Positions 43,987 to 52,713 are shown, numbered from the stretch's first letter. The stretch: DNA of 64,000 bases from Clostridia bacterium (GCA_900764045.1 CAAFMN010000027.1:1-64000); one strand, 5' to 3'. Numbers and translations are program-made. The notes: generated by a model not told the origin, from the letters alone.

Positions 43987-45062
43987 GATTGGATTGGCAG
44001 GACAGGCTGATCGGATGGTACGCGGCGGGACATCGTGAACTGCCCTGGAGACAGACCCATGACCCGTATCGGGTGTGGATCTCGGAGATTATGCTGCAGC
44101 AGACAAGAGTAGAGGCCGTGATCGGATATTATGAACGCTTTTTAACGGCATATCCAACAGTCCAGCAGTTAGCAGAGGCCCCGTTGGACGCCGTCTTGAA
44201 ACTCTGGGAGGGGCTGGGATACTATTCCAGGGCCAAGAACCTTCAGAGAGCGGCGCAGCAGATTGTGGCGCAGGGAGGCTTTCCGAAAGAATACGCAGAG
44301 CTTCTGAAGCTTTCCGGCGTAGGGGAGTATACGGCCGGAGCAATCTGGAGTATTGCCTATAACCAACCGGCAGCGGCAGTGGACGGAAATGTCCTGCGGG
44401 TGATCAGCAGACTCTATGCGTTAGAAGGAGATATCACAGAGGACAGGAGCCGGAAGGCCATCCGTGATATCGTTCAGGAACACATACCTGAGGCAGCGGA
44501 TTACGAACATGGTCCGAGCGCGTATACGCAGAGCCTGATGGAGCTGGGAGCGATGGTATGCATCCCCGGCACCCCCCGATGCACGCAATGCCCTCTGCAG
44601 GCGGATTGTCTGGCATATCGGCAGGGAAGGGCAGGAGAGCTGCCGGTAAAAAAGAAAAAGGAGCGGCAGAAGGTGGTCCTGCGATACATCGGGATTGCGG
44701 AACGGATGCGGAACGGAAAGCGGGAAGTGTTGATGCACCGCAGGCCGGACTCGGGACTTCTGGCCGGACTCTGGGAGTACCCCGGTGTAGAAGCGGACTC
44801 TTTGGAGAGTATGCAGGAAAAGTTCCTGACGGAATACGGGATGCAGATACGCCCGGAGGGACATCTTCTGGATACAGAGCATATTTTTACACATAGACAT
44901 TGGAAGATGCGGGTCTATCTGGTCTGTCTGGCCGGACCGGAGCCTGCGGGGCCGCAGTGGCGGTGGGCGGGAACGGACGTGCAGCAGGAGTTGATGATTC
45001 CTATAGCGTTTCGACGGATCCAAGAGTATCTGGCAGAGCCGGAACAATTGAGATTGGTATAA
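43983..45062 (+). CDS. mutY: A/G-specific adenine DNA glycosylase
   Basis: Removes adenine opposite 8-oxoguanine. 359 residues: HhH-GPD domain (Glu in LQQTRVEAVIGYY; catalytic Asp in AAVDGNVLRV; LSGVGEYTAGAIW hairpin), an iron-sulfur loop with the C-x6-C-x2-C-x5-C pattern (CIPGTPRCTQCPLQADC), and a NUDIX-like C-terminal domain that recognises 8-oxoG (LMHRRPDSGLLAGLWEYPG). The ATG at 43983 has AGGAGG 6 bases upstream and overlaps the small Cys-rich gene by four bases. Confidence 0.95.
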   Translation: MRLDWQDRLIGWYAAGHRELPWRQTHDPYRVWISEIMLQQTRVEAVIGYYERFLTAYPTVQQLAEAPLDAVLKLWEGLGYYSRAKNLQRAAQQIVAQGGFPKEYAELLKLSGVGEYTAGAIWSIAYNQPAAAVDGNVLRVISRLYALEGDITEDRSRKAIRDIVQEHIPEAADYEHGPSAYTQSLMELGAMVCIPGTPRCTQCPLQADCLAYRQGRAGELPVKKKKERQKVVLRYIGIAERMRNGKREVLMHRRPDSGLLAGLWEYPGVEADSLESMQEKFLTEYGMQIRPEGHLLDTEHIFTHRHWKMRVYLVCLAGPEPAGPQWRWAGTDVQQELMIPIAFRRIQEYLAEPEQLRLV

Positions 45063-45082
45063 TAGAAGCAGGAGGAGCAGAG

Positions 45083-46105
45083 ATGGAGGAGCAGCCGCAT
45101 AAAAGGAGAGTTCGCTACGCAGGGACGCATCCCAGGCATTACAGTGAAAAATATAAAGAGCTGCAGCCGGAGAAATACGCAGATACGGTGGCCCATGTGA
45201 TTGAAAAAGGCGGTACGCCGGCCGGCATGCATATTCCGATCTGTGTGGATGAGATCCTGAGCTTTTTACAGGTCCAGCCGGGACAAAAGGGCGTGGACGC
45301 GACGTTGGGATACGGCGGTCATTCCGGTAGGATTCTGCAGTGCCTGAATGGTCAGGGACATCTCTATTCCTTGGATGTGGATCCCATAGAGTCGGAAAAA
45401 ACCAGAGCGAGACTGAGAGAACAGGGATATGGAGAGGAGATCTTTACGGTACTTCTCAAGAATTTTGCCAAGATCGATGAAGTAGCGGCGGAATATGGCC
45501 CATTTCATTTCTTCCTGGCGGATCTTGGCGTGTCCTCTATGCAGATCGATAATCCCGAACGTGGTTTTTCCTATAAACTGGATGGCCCTCTGGATCTGCG
45601 GATGAACCCGCGACAGGGCGTCAGTGCGGCGCAGCGCCTTCGGGAGATGGACAAGGCGGAATTTGCCGGGATGCTTATAGAGAATGCGGATGAGCCCTAC
45701 GCACAGGAGATTGTGCGTTCTGTCTATCGCAAGGGACGGAAAATAGAGACGACAACGGATCTGCGGAGGGCGGTTGAAGAAGCCCTGCCGCGCGGATCCG
45801 CAGAGGATTTGCGGAAAGCGTGCCAGCGCACTTTTCAGGCGCTGCGTATCGATGTCAATCATGAATATGAAGTGCTGTACGAGTTGTTGGAGAAGCTTCC
45901 GGAGGCAATGCTTCCCGGAGGACGGATCGCGATTTTGACATTTCATTCCGGAGAGGATCGCCTGGTAAAGAAGTCGTTTAAACAGTATTTGAAGCAAGGG
46001 GTATATCAGGCTGTAGCGGACGAGGTGATCCGTCCTTCGGCGGCTGAATGCGCCCGGAATCCGCGGGCCCGTTCGGCGAAGCTGCGCTGGGCTATTAAGG
46101 CATAG
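45083..46105 (+). CDS. rsmH: 16S rRNA (cytosine(1402)-N(4))-methyltransferase family
   Basis: SAM-dependent methyltransferase, 340 residues with an extra N-terminal segment of about 45 residues relative to typical RsmH (KRRVRYAGTHPRHYSEKYKEL). The core begins at GMHIPICVDEIL; SAM binding is in DATLGYGGHS, the catalytic region in FFLADLGVSSMQIDNPERGFSYKLDGPLDLRM, and the C-terminus has RSAKLRWAIKA. It stands alone here, not in the usual cell-division cluster with ftsL and pbp genes, so a second paralogue of the genome is possible. AGGAGGAG site upstream. Confidence 0.88.
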   Translation: MEEQPHKRRVRYAGTHPRHYSEKYKELQPEKYADTVAHVIEKGGTPAGMHIPICVDEILSFLQVQPGQKGVDATLGYGGHSGRILQCLNGQGHLYSLDVDPIESEKTRARLREQGYGEEIFTVLLKNFAKIDEVAAEYGPFHFFLADLGVSSMQIDNPERGFSYKLDGPLDLRMNPRQGVSAAQRLREMDKAEFAGMLIENADEPYAQEIVRSVYRKGRKIETTTDLRRAVEEALPRGSAEDLRKACQRTFQALRIDVNHEYEVLYELLEKLPEAMLPGGRIAILTFHSGEDRLVKKSFKQYLKQGVYQAVADEVIRPSAAECARNPRARSAKLRWAIKA

Positions 46106-46118
46106 GAGGAAGAACGAT

Positions 46119-47267
46119 TTGAATACATATCCCAAATGTCCGTACGCGGCTGCGTGCGGTTCCTGTCAGTATCAGGGGATACCCTATGAGGAACAGCTGC
46201 GGCACAAGCAGCAGAGAGTCCAGAGCCTTCTGCAGCGTTTCGCGGCGGTACAGCCCATCCTTGGAATGAAGAACCCCTATCATTATCGCAATAAGGTTCA
46301 CCATGTATTCGCTAGACAGCAGGGACGCACGGTTTCCGGAACCTATCAGGCGGGGACGCATCGGGTAATCGCTTTGGAGCATTGTCTGATTGAAGACGAG
46401 AAAAGTCAGGAGATCATTGCGGATATCCGTTCATTGATGCGCTCTTTTAAGTATACGGTATATAATGAGGATACCGGCTCCGGTCTGATTCGTCATGTAT
46501 TGGTCCGCAGAGGCTTTTCCAGCGGAGAGATCATGGTGATTCTGGTGACGGGGCAGAATGTTCTGCCGTCTAAGAATAATTTTGTCAAGGCCCTCCGAAA
46601 GCTGCATCCGGAGATTACGACACTGGTTCAGAATATCAATTCCAAAAAGACAAGTATGGTGCTGGGAGAGCGTGAGAATATTCTGTATGGCCCGGGGATG
46701 ATCCGGGATACACTGTGCGGATGTACCTTTCGAATTTCGCCGAAGTCCTTCTATCAGGTGAATCCGGTGCAGACAGAGGTCCTGTATCAGACAGCCATGG
46801 AATATGCAAAGCTCACGGGAAGAGAGACGGTGATTGATGCCTACTGCGGGATCGGAACCATTGGATTAATCGCGGCACGTCATGCCAAAAAAGTGATCGG
46901 CGTGGAGCTGAATCCGGACGCGGTGCGGGATGCCAAGCGCAACGCACAGGAGAATGGCATGAATCGGGCGGAATTCTGTCAGGGCGATGCCGGAGAGTTT
47001 ATGCTGAAAATGGCAGAAGAAGGAAGTTCAGCGGATGTAGTGCTGATGGATCCGCCACGCAGCGGCAGCAGCACAGTCTTTTTACAGTCCCTGATGAAGC
47101 TGGGACCGAAACGGGTCGTGTATGTATCCTGTGATCCGGAGTCTCTGGCCAGAGATCTGGAGATTCTGACGGAACAGAAGTATGCCGTCGAGAGAATACA
47201 GCCGGTAGACATGTTCCCGTTCACAAGCCATGTGGAGACGGTCGTTGCCCTGAAGGCACGCCAGTGA
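46119..47267 (+). CDS. 23S rRNA (uracil-5)-methyltransferase, RlmD/RumA-like
   Basis: 382 residues from a TTG start that follows AGGAGGA by 9 bases. An N-terminal iron-sulfur site is present (CPYAAACGSCQYQ plus a later Cys in EHCLIED), the SAM site is DAYCGIGTIGL, and the catalytic Cys and motif are in VYVSCDPESLARDL; MDPPRSG lies before it. It lacks the TRAM domain that E. coli RlmD has, as many Firmicutes members do. It is last of the operon begun at 42266; a terminator is not obvious. Confidence 0.9.
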   Translation: MNTYPKCPYAAACGSCQYQGIPYEEQLRHKQQRVQSLLQRFAAVQPILGMKNPYHYRNKVHHVFARQQGRTVSGTYQAGTHRVIALEHCLIEDEKSQEIIADIRSLMRSFKYTVYNEDTGSGLIRHVLVRRGFSSGEIMVILVTGQNVLPSKNNFVKALRKLHPEITTLVQNINSKKTSMVLGERENILYGPGMIRDTLCGCTFRISPKSFYQVNPVQTEVLYQTAMEYAKLTGRETVIDAYCGIGTIGLIAARHAKKVIGVELNPDAVRDAKRNAQENGMNRAEFCQGDAGEFMLKMAEEGSSADVVLMDPPRSGSSTVFLQSLMKLGPKRVVYVSCDPESLARDLEILTEQKYAVERIQPVDMFPFTSHVETVVALKARQ

Positions 47268-47302
47268 TCTAAGGATAATTTTATATAGCGAGGATGTTAC
47301 AT

Positions 47303-47839
47303 ATGGCAAGAGTTTCAACAAAAGAAAATAAGAATATCTATCATAAGACCCGAGAGGCGATGGGACTGACGAGGGAGGCAGCATCCGAGCTATTGAAAAG
47401 TATTACACCGGAGCGTATTGAAAAAATCGAGAATGAACGTTCTCTGCCGCATCCGGATGAAGTTCTGCTCATGGCAGAGAAGTATAAACAGCCCAGCCTG
47501 TGCAACTATTACTGTGCCAATCAGTGCCCGATCGGTCAGCACTATGTTCCGGAGATCAAGATCAAGGACTTATCCCAGATTGTTTTAGAGATGCTGGCTT
47601 CCTTAAATTCCATGGGAAAACAAAAGGAACGGCTCATTGAGATTACGGTAGACGGCAAGGTCACGAGCGACGAGCTGGAGGATTTTATCAATATTCAGGA
47701 AGAATTAGAAAAGATCTCGATTGCAGTCGAGACCTTACAGCTTTGGTCGGAACGGATGATGGCAACCGGCATGATCGATGTCAACCAATATAATATCCGT
47801 AAAAGGGAAAAAGGGAATTCTCCAAATACGGAACAATAA
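47303..47839 (+). CDS. HTH (XRE-like) protein with a Cys motif
   Basis: A 178-residue protein. Residues 1-60 form an XRE-type helix-turn-helix (TREAASELLKSITPERIEKIENERSLPHPDEVLLMAEKYK), followed by YYCANQCPIGQHY at about 69-81 with two cysteines that could bind metal or redox-sense. Residues 90-160 are a long helix (SQIVLEMLASLNSMGKQKERLIEI). The ATG at 47303 is better placed than 47294 with respect to GAGG. Position ahead of the 44-residue protein and flotillin suggests regulation of that locus, but this is inference. Confidence 0.72.
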   Translation: MARVSTKENKNIYHKTREAMGLTREAASELLKSITPERIEKIENERSLPHPDEVLLMAEKYKQPSLCNYYCANQCPIGQHYVPEIKIKDLSQIVLEMLASLNSMGKQKERLIEITVDGKVTSDELEDFINIQEELEKISIAVETLQLWSERMMATGMIDVNQYNIRKREKGNSPNTEQ

Positions 47840-47932
47840 CAGTGTTTATTTTGCGGATACAGTGATTTATTTTCCCATAGTTTTAAAGTATACTGGACCT
47901 ATACAGCAGATGCAATGTAAGGGGGTGATGCT

Positions 47933-48067
47933 TTGAACGTAAGAGAAAGAATTCTGACCATTCGGCTCATGGATAAGTTTGCGCAGAATCCGGAGTATGC
48001 TGCGGTTCTGGGCGTCGAGTGTGTACAGGATATGGACGGCTTGGGAGATCTGGAGGATCCGCCGTGA
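47933..48067 (+). CDS. Small acidic protein, 44 residues
   Basis: TTG start after GGGGGTGATGC, a strong site with 6-7 base spacing. The product begins NVRERILTIRLMDKFAQNPEYA and continues through an acidic tail (CVQDMDGLGDLEDPP). The composition and the conserved-looking RERILTIRLMDK start suggest a genuine gene that is too short for most callers. It lies 94 bases after the HTH gene and 57 before flotillin. Function unknown. Confidence 0.6.
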   Translation: MNVRERILTIRLMDKFAQNPEYAAVLGVECVQDMDGLGDLEDPP

Positions 48068-48123
48068 GGCTGTCTGCAGACACTGTTAGAACAAAACACA
48101 AGAGAAGTTGAAAGGAGAAAGGT

Positions 48124-49527
48124 ATGGAAATTATCATTGGGGTTGTGGTCGTACTTATTGTTATCGCGTTAATCGGTTATGTGAAGGCGCCGCCGGATAC
48201 AGCCTACATGATTTCTGGCTTCCGTAAGCCCAGAATCCTGATTGGAAAAGCAGGTGTCCGTATTCCGTTTCTGGAGCGGCTGGATAAGCTGTCCCTGAAG
48301 ATGTTTTCCGTAGATGTAAAGACGACGGACTATGTTCCCAATGCGGAGTATATTAATGTAAAGGTGGACGCGACGGTTAAGATCCGAATTGGTCAGAGTG
48401 AAGAGATGATGGCTCTGGCATCCAAGTTCTTCTTGAATGAAAAAGAAGACATGATCATCCGCCGTGTGCAGGATACATTGGAAGGTAATATGCGTGAGAT
48501 TGTAGGCCAGATGCGTCTGGAGGAAATGGTTACAGACCGTAAGGCCTTTGGAGAACGGGTTCAGGAGAACGCGATTCCCGACTTGCAGAAGATGGGATTG
48601 GAAATGATCTCCTTCAATGTCCAGTCGTTTGCGGATCAGAATAATGTGATTGAGGACCTGGGTATTGATAACATTTCCCAGATCAAAAAGGGCGCCGCCG
48701 TCGCTAAGGCACAGGCGGATAGAGATATCGCGATTGCGCAGGCACAGGCGGCCAAGGAAGCCAATGACGCCAAGGTTCAGTCTGAGATGGAGATCGCCGA
48801 AAAGCAAACCTCTCTGGCCATTCGTCAGGCAGAGCTCAAGCAGCAGACAGATGTTAAGAAGGCAGAAGCCGACGCCGCGTATTCGATTCAGGAACAGCAG
48901 CAGCGTAAGAACATCGAGGTCGCTTCGGCCAATGCCGACATCGCGCGTGCAGAACGTACGGCTGAACTGAGAGAGAAGGAAGTAGAAGTTACCAAGCAGA
49001 CTCTGGATGCGGAGATCCGCGCCAAGGCGGACGCGGAGCGCTATGCTGCGCAGCAGGCTGCGGAAGCGGAACTGTTCCGCCGGACCAAAGAAGCAGAAGC
49101 CAAGATGATTGAGCGTCAGCGCGAAGCGGAAGGTATCCGTGCCGTTGGTGAGGCGGAAGCGGAGTCGATTCGTCTGAAGGCGATCGCCGAGGCGGAAGGT
49201 ATTGATAAAAAGGCGGAAGCCATGAAGAAATACGGCGAGGCGGCGATGATCGAGATGATCATGAACGCTCTTCCGGAGATCGCGAAGAATGTTGCGGAAC
49301 CGCTCAGCAAAGTGGATAAGATCACGATGTACGGCGAGGGCAACAGCGCCAAGCTGCTTTCGGATATTGTCAATGGCACAACGCAGGTGACAGAAGGAAT
49401 CAGCGCCGGCATGGGCATTGATATCAAGAGCCTGATTATGGGAGCACTGGGAGGCAAGATGGCGGCAGGTTCCGATGCTGCGCCCGCGGAGACATCTGCA
49501 GAGCAGGAAGAGCCTGAAAAGAATTAA
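48124..49527 (+). CDS. Flotillin-like SPFH-domain membrane protein
   Basis: Scaffold of membrane microdomains in the family; 467 residues. A short N-terminal membrane anchor (4-22, IIIGVVVVLIVIALIGYV) is followed by the SPFH domain (25-180, ending DNVIEDLGIDN) and a long heptad-type region rich in EA/AE repeats (about 200-370, e.g. AEAESIRLKAIAEAEG). The C-terminal part (LSDIVNGTTQVTEG, DIKSLIMGAL) is typical of FloT. No NfeD partner is next to it. A GAAAGGAG site precedes the ATG. Confidence 0.92.
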   Translation: MEIIIGVVVVLIVIALIGYVKAPPDTAYMISGFRKPRILIGKAGVRIPFLERLDKLSLKMFSVDVKTTDYVPNAEYINVKVDATVKIRIGQSEEMMALASKFFLNEKEDMIIRRVQDTLEGNMREIVGQMRLEEMVTDRKAFGERVQENAIPDLQKMGLEMISFNVQSFADQNNVIEDLGIDNISQIKKGAAVAKAQADRDIAIAQAQAAKEANDAKVQSEMEIAEKQTSLAIRQAELKQQTDVKKAEADAAYSIQEQQQRKNIEVASANADIARAERTAELREKEVEVTKQTLDAEIRAKADAERYAAQQAAEAELFRRTKEAEAKMIERQREAEGIRAVGEAEAESIRLKAIAEAEGIDKKAEAMKKYGEAAMIEMIMNALPEIAKNVAEPLSKVDKITMYGEGNSAKLLSDIVNGTTQVTEGISAGMGIDIKSLIMGALGGKMAAGSDAAPAETSAEQEEPEKN

Positions 49528-49534
49528 CAAGACG

Positions 49535-49566
49535 AAGCAGGGCTCACCATAGCGTGGGCCCTGCTT
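49535..49566 (+). terminator. Hairpin after the flotillin gene
   Basis: AAGCAGGGCTCAC pairs with GTGGGCCCTGCTT around CATAG (49535-49566). Only TTT follows, so it may be a partial terminator or mRNA-processing hairpin before the next gene at 49586. Confidence 0.55.
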
Positions 49567-49585
49567 TGAAAAACGGAGGGTAAAT

Positions 49586-49951
49586 ATGGGGTTTGGTTTT
49601 GATATGTTTGGCGTGATGTTTTTCATCGTATTCGCATTGGCGGTCGGAATGTTTATCTTTGCGGCGGTAAAAGGGATTGGCCAGTGGAACAAGAATAATC
49701 ATTCTCCAAGATTAACGGTAGACGCGATAGTCGTCGCCAAAAGGACGGAGATAAGCAGGCACCATCAGGGCGAGATGAATGGACATCCGCAGTACTATAA
49801 TTTCACTACATATTATGTTACCTTCCAGGTAGAAAGCGGCGACCGTATGGAATTTACGGTCGAGGGAAGCGAGTATGGGATGCTGATTGAGGGCGACCAT
49901 GGTAAGCTGACCTTCCAGGGCACAAGATACCTTGGGTTTGAGCGTCAGTAA
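49586..49951 (+). CDS. DUF2500-type membrane protein
   Basis: 121 residues. One membrane segment at about 7-29, then a beta-rich domain: VDAIVVAKRTEIS, TTYYVTFQVESGDRMEFTVEGSEYGMLIEGDHGKLTFQGTRYLGFER. These segments are the DUF2500 family signature. It ends 13 bases before the LURP-one-like gene. Function of the family is not known. Confidence 0.85.
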   Translation: MGFGFDMFGVMFFIVFALAVGMFIFAAVKGIGQWNKNNHSPRLTVDAIVVAKRTEISRHHQGEMNGHPQYYNFTTYYVTFQVESGDRMEFTVEGSEYGMLIEGDHGKLTFQGTRYLGFERQ

Positions 49952-49964
49952 AAGGGGGATCATA

Positions 49965-50444
49965 ATGAAGCTGTATATCAAAGAAAAAGTGTTTACATGG
50001 GGAGATAAGTTTACCGTAAAGGATGAATACGGCAACGATAAATACTATGTCGAGGGTGAGGTATTCACCTGGGGAAAAAAGCTTCATGTATACGATATGA
50101 CCGGATACGAGGACGCTTTTATCAAACAGGAGGTCTGGAGTTTTCTTCCGCGCTATTATGTCTTTTGCGGTGATGAGCAGGTCGCGGAGATCAAAAAAGA
50201 ATTTTCCTTCTTATTCCCGCGGTATAGCATAGAGGGTCTTGGATGGGAGATTGAAGGCAAATTTATGGCGCACGAATATGAGATTCAGCAGAATGGTAAT
50301 CCCATCGTGTCGATCCAGAAGGAATGGATGACATGGGGAGACAGCTATGAACTCGATATTGCGGATCCCAAGGATGAAATCGTCGCGCTGGCTGTTGTTT
50401 TGACCATTGACTGCGTAACGGAAGCGAATGCTTCGACACAATAA
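49965..50444 (+). CDS. LURP-one/scramblase-like (YxjI-type) protein
   Basis: 159 residues with the tubby-like beta-barrel repeats seen in LURP-one-related and phospholipid-scramblase-like proteins: MKLYIKEKVFTWGDKFTVKDEYGNDKYYVEGEVFTWGKKLHVYD, then FLFPRYSIEG and MAHEYEIQQNGNPIVSIQKEWMTWGDSYELDI. The ATG at 49965 follows AAGGGGG. No membrane segment. It probably acts at membranes with its flotillin and DUF2500 neighbours, by analogy only. Confidence 0.82.
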   Translation: MKLYIKEKVFTWGDKFTVKDEYGNDKYYVEGEVFTWGKKLHVYDMTGYEDAFIKQEVWSFLPRYYVFCGDEQVAEIKKEFSFLFPRYSIEGLGWEIEGKFMAHEYEIQQNGNPIVSIQKEWMTWGDSYELDIADPKDEIVALAVVLTIDCVTEANASTQ

Positions 50445-50474
50445 TACCCTATAGGGAACAAGGAGAAGAGAGTT

Positions 50475-51236
50475 ATGAAATGTGCAGCGGAATTTCGAGA
50501 GCTCGCGCGTAATGCCCTTCGCGGAAAATGGGGGACGGCCGTGATCGTTGGCCTGGTCGCGGTATTGCTGGGCGGTATCGCGACGCAGGGCATGAGAATC
50601 AACGTAGATATTGACGGATCCAGTGCCGGCCTGAATTTATCACTCGCCGGCCAGACAGTCTTTTCAACTAGAGAAGGACTTCAGCCCGCGATGAGTACCT
50701 TCCTGGCGGGCGCGGTCGGATACATCATCCTAGTGGCGCTTGTGATGGCGCTGTTGTATCTGTTCCTAGGGAGTGTAGTTGGAGTAGGATACGCCAGGTT
50801 CAACCAGGAGCTTGTAGATCAGAATAACGCGGATTTTGAGCATCTGTTCAAGTACTTCCCGTATTGGACCAATGCGGTATGCACTAGAATCCTGAAAGCG
50901 GTCTATATTTTCCTGTGGACCCTCCTCCTGGTGGTTCCAGGTGTCATGGCGGAATACAGCTACGCGATGACAGAGTATATACTTGCGGAGCATCCGGAGA
51001 TGACCGCAAGCGAAGCCATCGCGGCGTCCAAGGAAATGATGGAAGGAAACCGTATGCGGCTGTTCTGTCTCCAGCTGAGCTTTATCGGCTGGGATATCCT
51101 CTGCATGTTCACGGTAGGAATCGGCAACCTGTGGCTGGTTCCGTATAAAAACGCGGCGATAGCGGCCTTCTACCGGGAGATTTCCGGAACGGAGAAGGAT
51201 CTCTTTACACATCCGCAGGAGAATGAAATATTATAA
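50475..51236 (+). CDS. DUF975 integral membrane protein
   Basis: 253 residues, about four to five membrane segments. The DUF975 signature is visible at the start (FRELARNALRGKWGTAVIVGLVAVLL), the GVGYARFNQELVDQNNADFEHLFKYF segment and the C-terminal LWLVPYKNAAIAAFYREI. The family is of unknown function, common in Firmicutes. Last of the flotillin locus. AGGAGAAGAG site. Confidence 0.88.
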   Translation: MKCAAEFRELARNALRGKWGTAVIVGLVAVLLGGIATQGMRINVDIDGSSAGLNLSLAGQTVFSTREGLQPAMSTFLAGAVGYIILVALVMALLYLFLGSVVGVGYARFNQELVDQNNADFEHLFKYFPYWTNAVCTRILKAVYIFLWTLLLVVPGVMAEYSYAMTEYILAEHPEMTASEAIAASKEMMEGNRMRLFCLQLSFIGWDILCMFTVGIGNLWLVPYKNAAIAAFYREISGTEKDLFTHPQENEIL

Positions 51237-51324
51237 AAATTTTAAATAGAAATAAAAAGGGGAAAATGGGATTATGTGGAATAAAGGAGATAAGAATAAA
51301 AATTAAACAAAGGAGTGGATAGTG

Positions 51325-51728
51325 ATGTTGAAGAGTAAAGCATTAGCAGTATTTGTTGGATTGATAATTATGATGATACCCATGAATGTTTTGCTTCAGA
51401 GGTAAAGCCGCTTGCAGATGATGAATTTTTTACTATTGATTACAATCCGGCCAATACGTACGATAATTTAGTAGTAAAAATAAGCTATAAAGTCTCTTCT
51501 ACATCATCGGAAAGATACTATGCAAGTATAACAGACTATGATTATACAGCTGTATCAGATGCTTATGGTACGCTTCATTTCTTTAGAGTAGATACATGTA
51601 TAATTTCAGGTAGAACTAGTAGTGGGTATACCACGGTATTGAAAGGGTATTATGAGCGATATAATCCAGCAACGGGATTAATGTATACTACAGATTTATT
51701 GACATATTCTTTCTATAGATCCTATTAA
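51325..51728 (+). pseudogene. Secreted protein with a frameshift in the signal peptide
   Basis: AAGGAGTGGATAGTG leads to ATG 51325, and a signal-like MLKSKALAVFVGLIIMMIP. The frame stops after 25 codons. Restoring one T in the T run at 51389-51392 would give the ending MNVFASEV, a normal cleavage site, and continue open to TAA at 51726-51728 (about 135 residues in total; mature part rich in Tyr, Ser and Thr, e.g. YYASITDYDYTAVSDAYGTLHFFRVDTC). The region is clearly more AT-rich than its neighbours. Either a real pseudogene, a phase-variable homopolymer, or a sequencing error. No family recognised. Confidence 0.72.
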
Positions 51729-51740
51729 GAGGACAATAAA

Positions 51741-52667
51741 ATGAAGAGACTCTCCTTTTTGCTAGCATCTCTCTTCTGTATTTGCTTTTTATCTGGATGC
51801 GCGGTATGGAATGGCGTACAGAGTTCCGGATACCGTGGATTTTCCGGAAACATTACAATGGCGGATCCTTCATGGGACTATGCCCTGAGGACAGAGGATT
51901 TCTCTCATTTTCAGCTGTATAACACCAAGACAGATACCGTGGCATGCTGGATCGACGGATGCAAGCATATGACCAGCGAGTGTCCGGCGTATTATGTATA
52001 TGTGACAGCGATTTTAGCGCAGGAGAAGAACAGCGTGTATCTGTTTGAAGGCAAAGAGAACGATGCCTTGCAGAGGGGCCGCTTTTGCGTGTGGTGTATT
52101 GATGAAGAAAAACAGAAAAAAGAGCTGATTCAAGAATGGAAGCTGGATAGGGAACCAGCTTCCCCCATCCATTGGAAGAGCATTTTGCAATATGGTCAGA
52201 ACCTGTACATCTGCGCGGAGGAGACGGCAGGCACTTTTTTGGCAGAATGCAATGTCGCGAACGGAGCGTGGAAGGTCTATGAGAGCCCGAACGCTCAGGC
52301 AAACTGGCTGGGAGTGGATGATACGCAGATCTATTACGCGGATTCGAGTAGTAGAGTCTGGAAGATCCGTAGGGACGGCCAGGATCAGACGCCGCAGCTG
52401 GTTTTTACGCCGCCGGATGAAACCACAGGGATTACCCGAGTGCAGGGAGCAATTGTTTATATCGCGCAGCAGGAAGACCAGACAGGAGTATATGTATACG
52501 ACCTGAAAAAACAGGAAACAGCCTTGATACATGCTGTTTCCGAGGGGACAGTTCTCCAATATATGCTTCAAAACGGAGAAGAAAGGATCTGGATTCAAGA
52601 TTCGCAGCAGCCAGCATATGTTTCTTTCAGAGACTCTTGTCCGGAATGGAATGAATTCATAGAATAA
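51741..52667 (+). CDS. Lipoprotein with propeller-like repeats, unknown function
   Basis: 308 residues. Type II signal peptide with lipobox FLSGC (Cys20). The remainder has repeated Tyr/Trp-rich strands (HFQLYNTKTDTVACWIDGC, QNLYICAEETAGTFLAECNV, TQIYYADSSSRVWKI, GVYVYDLKKQETALI), the pattern of a beta-propeller such as DUF5050-type surface proteins. Probably surface-anchored. It follows the frameshifted secreted gene by 12 bases and may be co-transcribed. No catalytic motif seen. Confidence 0.75.
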   Translation: MKRLSFLLASLFCICFLSGCAVWNGVQSSGYRGFSGNITMADPSWDYALRTEDFSHFQLYNTKTDTVACWIDGCKHMTSECPAYYVYVTAILAQEKNSVYLFEGKENDALQRGRFCVWCIDEEKQKKELIQEWKLDREPASPIHWKSILQYGQNLYICAEETAGTFLAECNVANGAWKVYESPNAQANWLGVDDTQIYYADSSSRVWKIRRDGQDQTPQLVFTPPDETTGITRVQGAIVYIAQQEDQTGVYVYDLKKQETALIHAVSEGTVLQYMLQNGEERIWIQDSQQPAYVSFRDSCPEWNEFIE

Positions 52668-52713
52668 GAAGGATCCCGGTACCGAGGATATTTTCGGTAC
52701 CGGGATCCTTCTT
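52667..52713. terminator. Terminator between lipoprotein and MATE remnant
   Basis: AAGAAGGATCCCGGTACCGA pairs with TCGGTACCGGGATCCTTCTT, a 20-base perfect stem around a 7-base loop. It follows the lipoprotein stop directly, and its other end overlaps the stop codon of the minus-strand MATE remnant, so it serves both directions. T run is short. Confidence 0.75.

Noticed and set aside
47281..47302. In-frame ATG at 47294 for the HTH gene
   Set aside because: It is only three bases from the GAGG site; ATG 47303 has proper spacing.
48169..49692. Long minus-strand open frame of 507 residues
   Set aside because: It mirrors the repeated EA/AK coding pattern of flotillin; the sense gene is unmistakable.
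51271..51327. Tiny frame ATGGGATTATGTGG... before the secreted pseudogene
   Set aside because: Eighteen codons, weak RBS and Ile/Lys-only composition; not supported.
51389..51392. Programmed ribosomal frameshift at the T run
   Set aside because: No canonical slippery heptamer or downstream pseudoknot can be seen, and the zero frame ends within a signal peptide; mutation or sequencing error is simpler.
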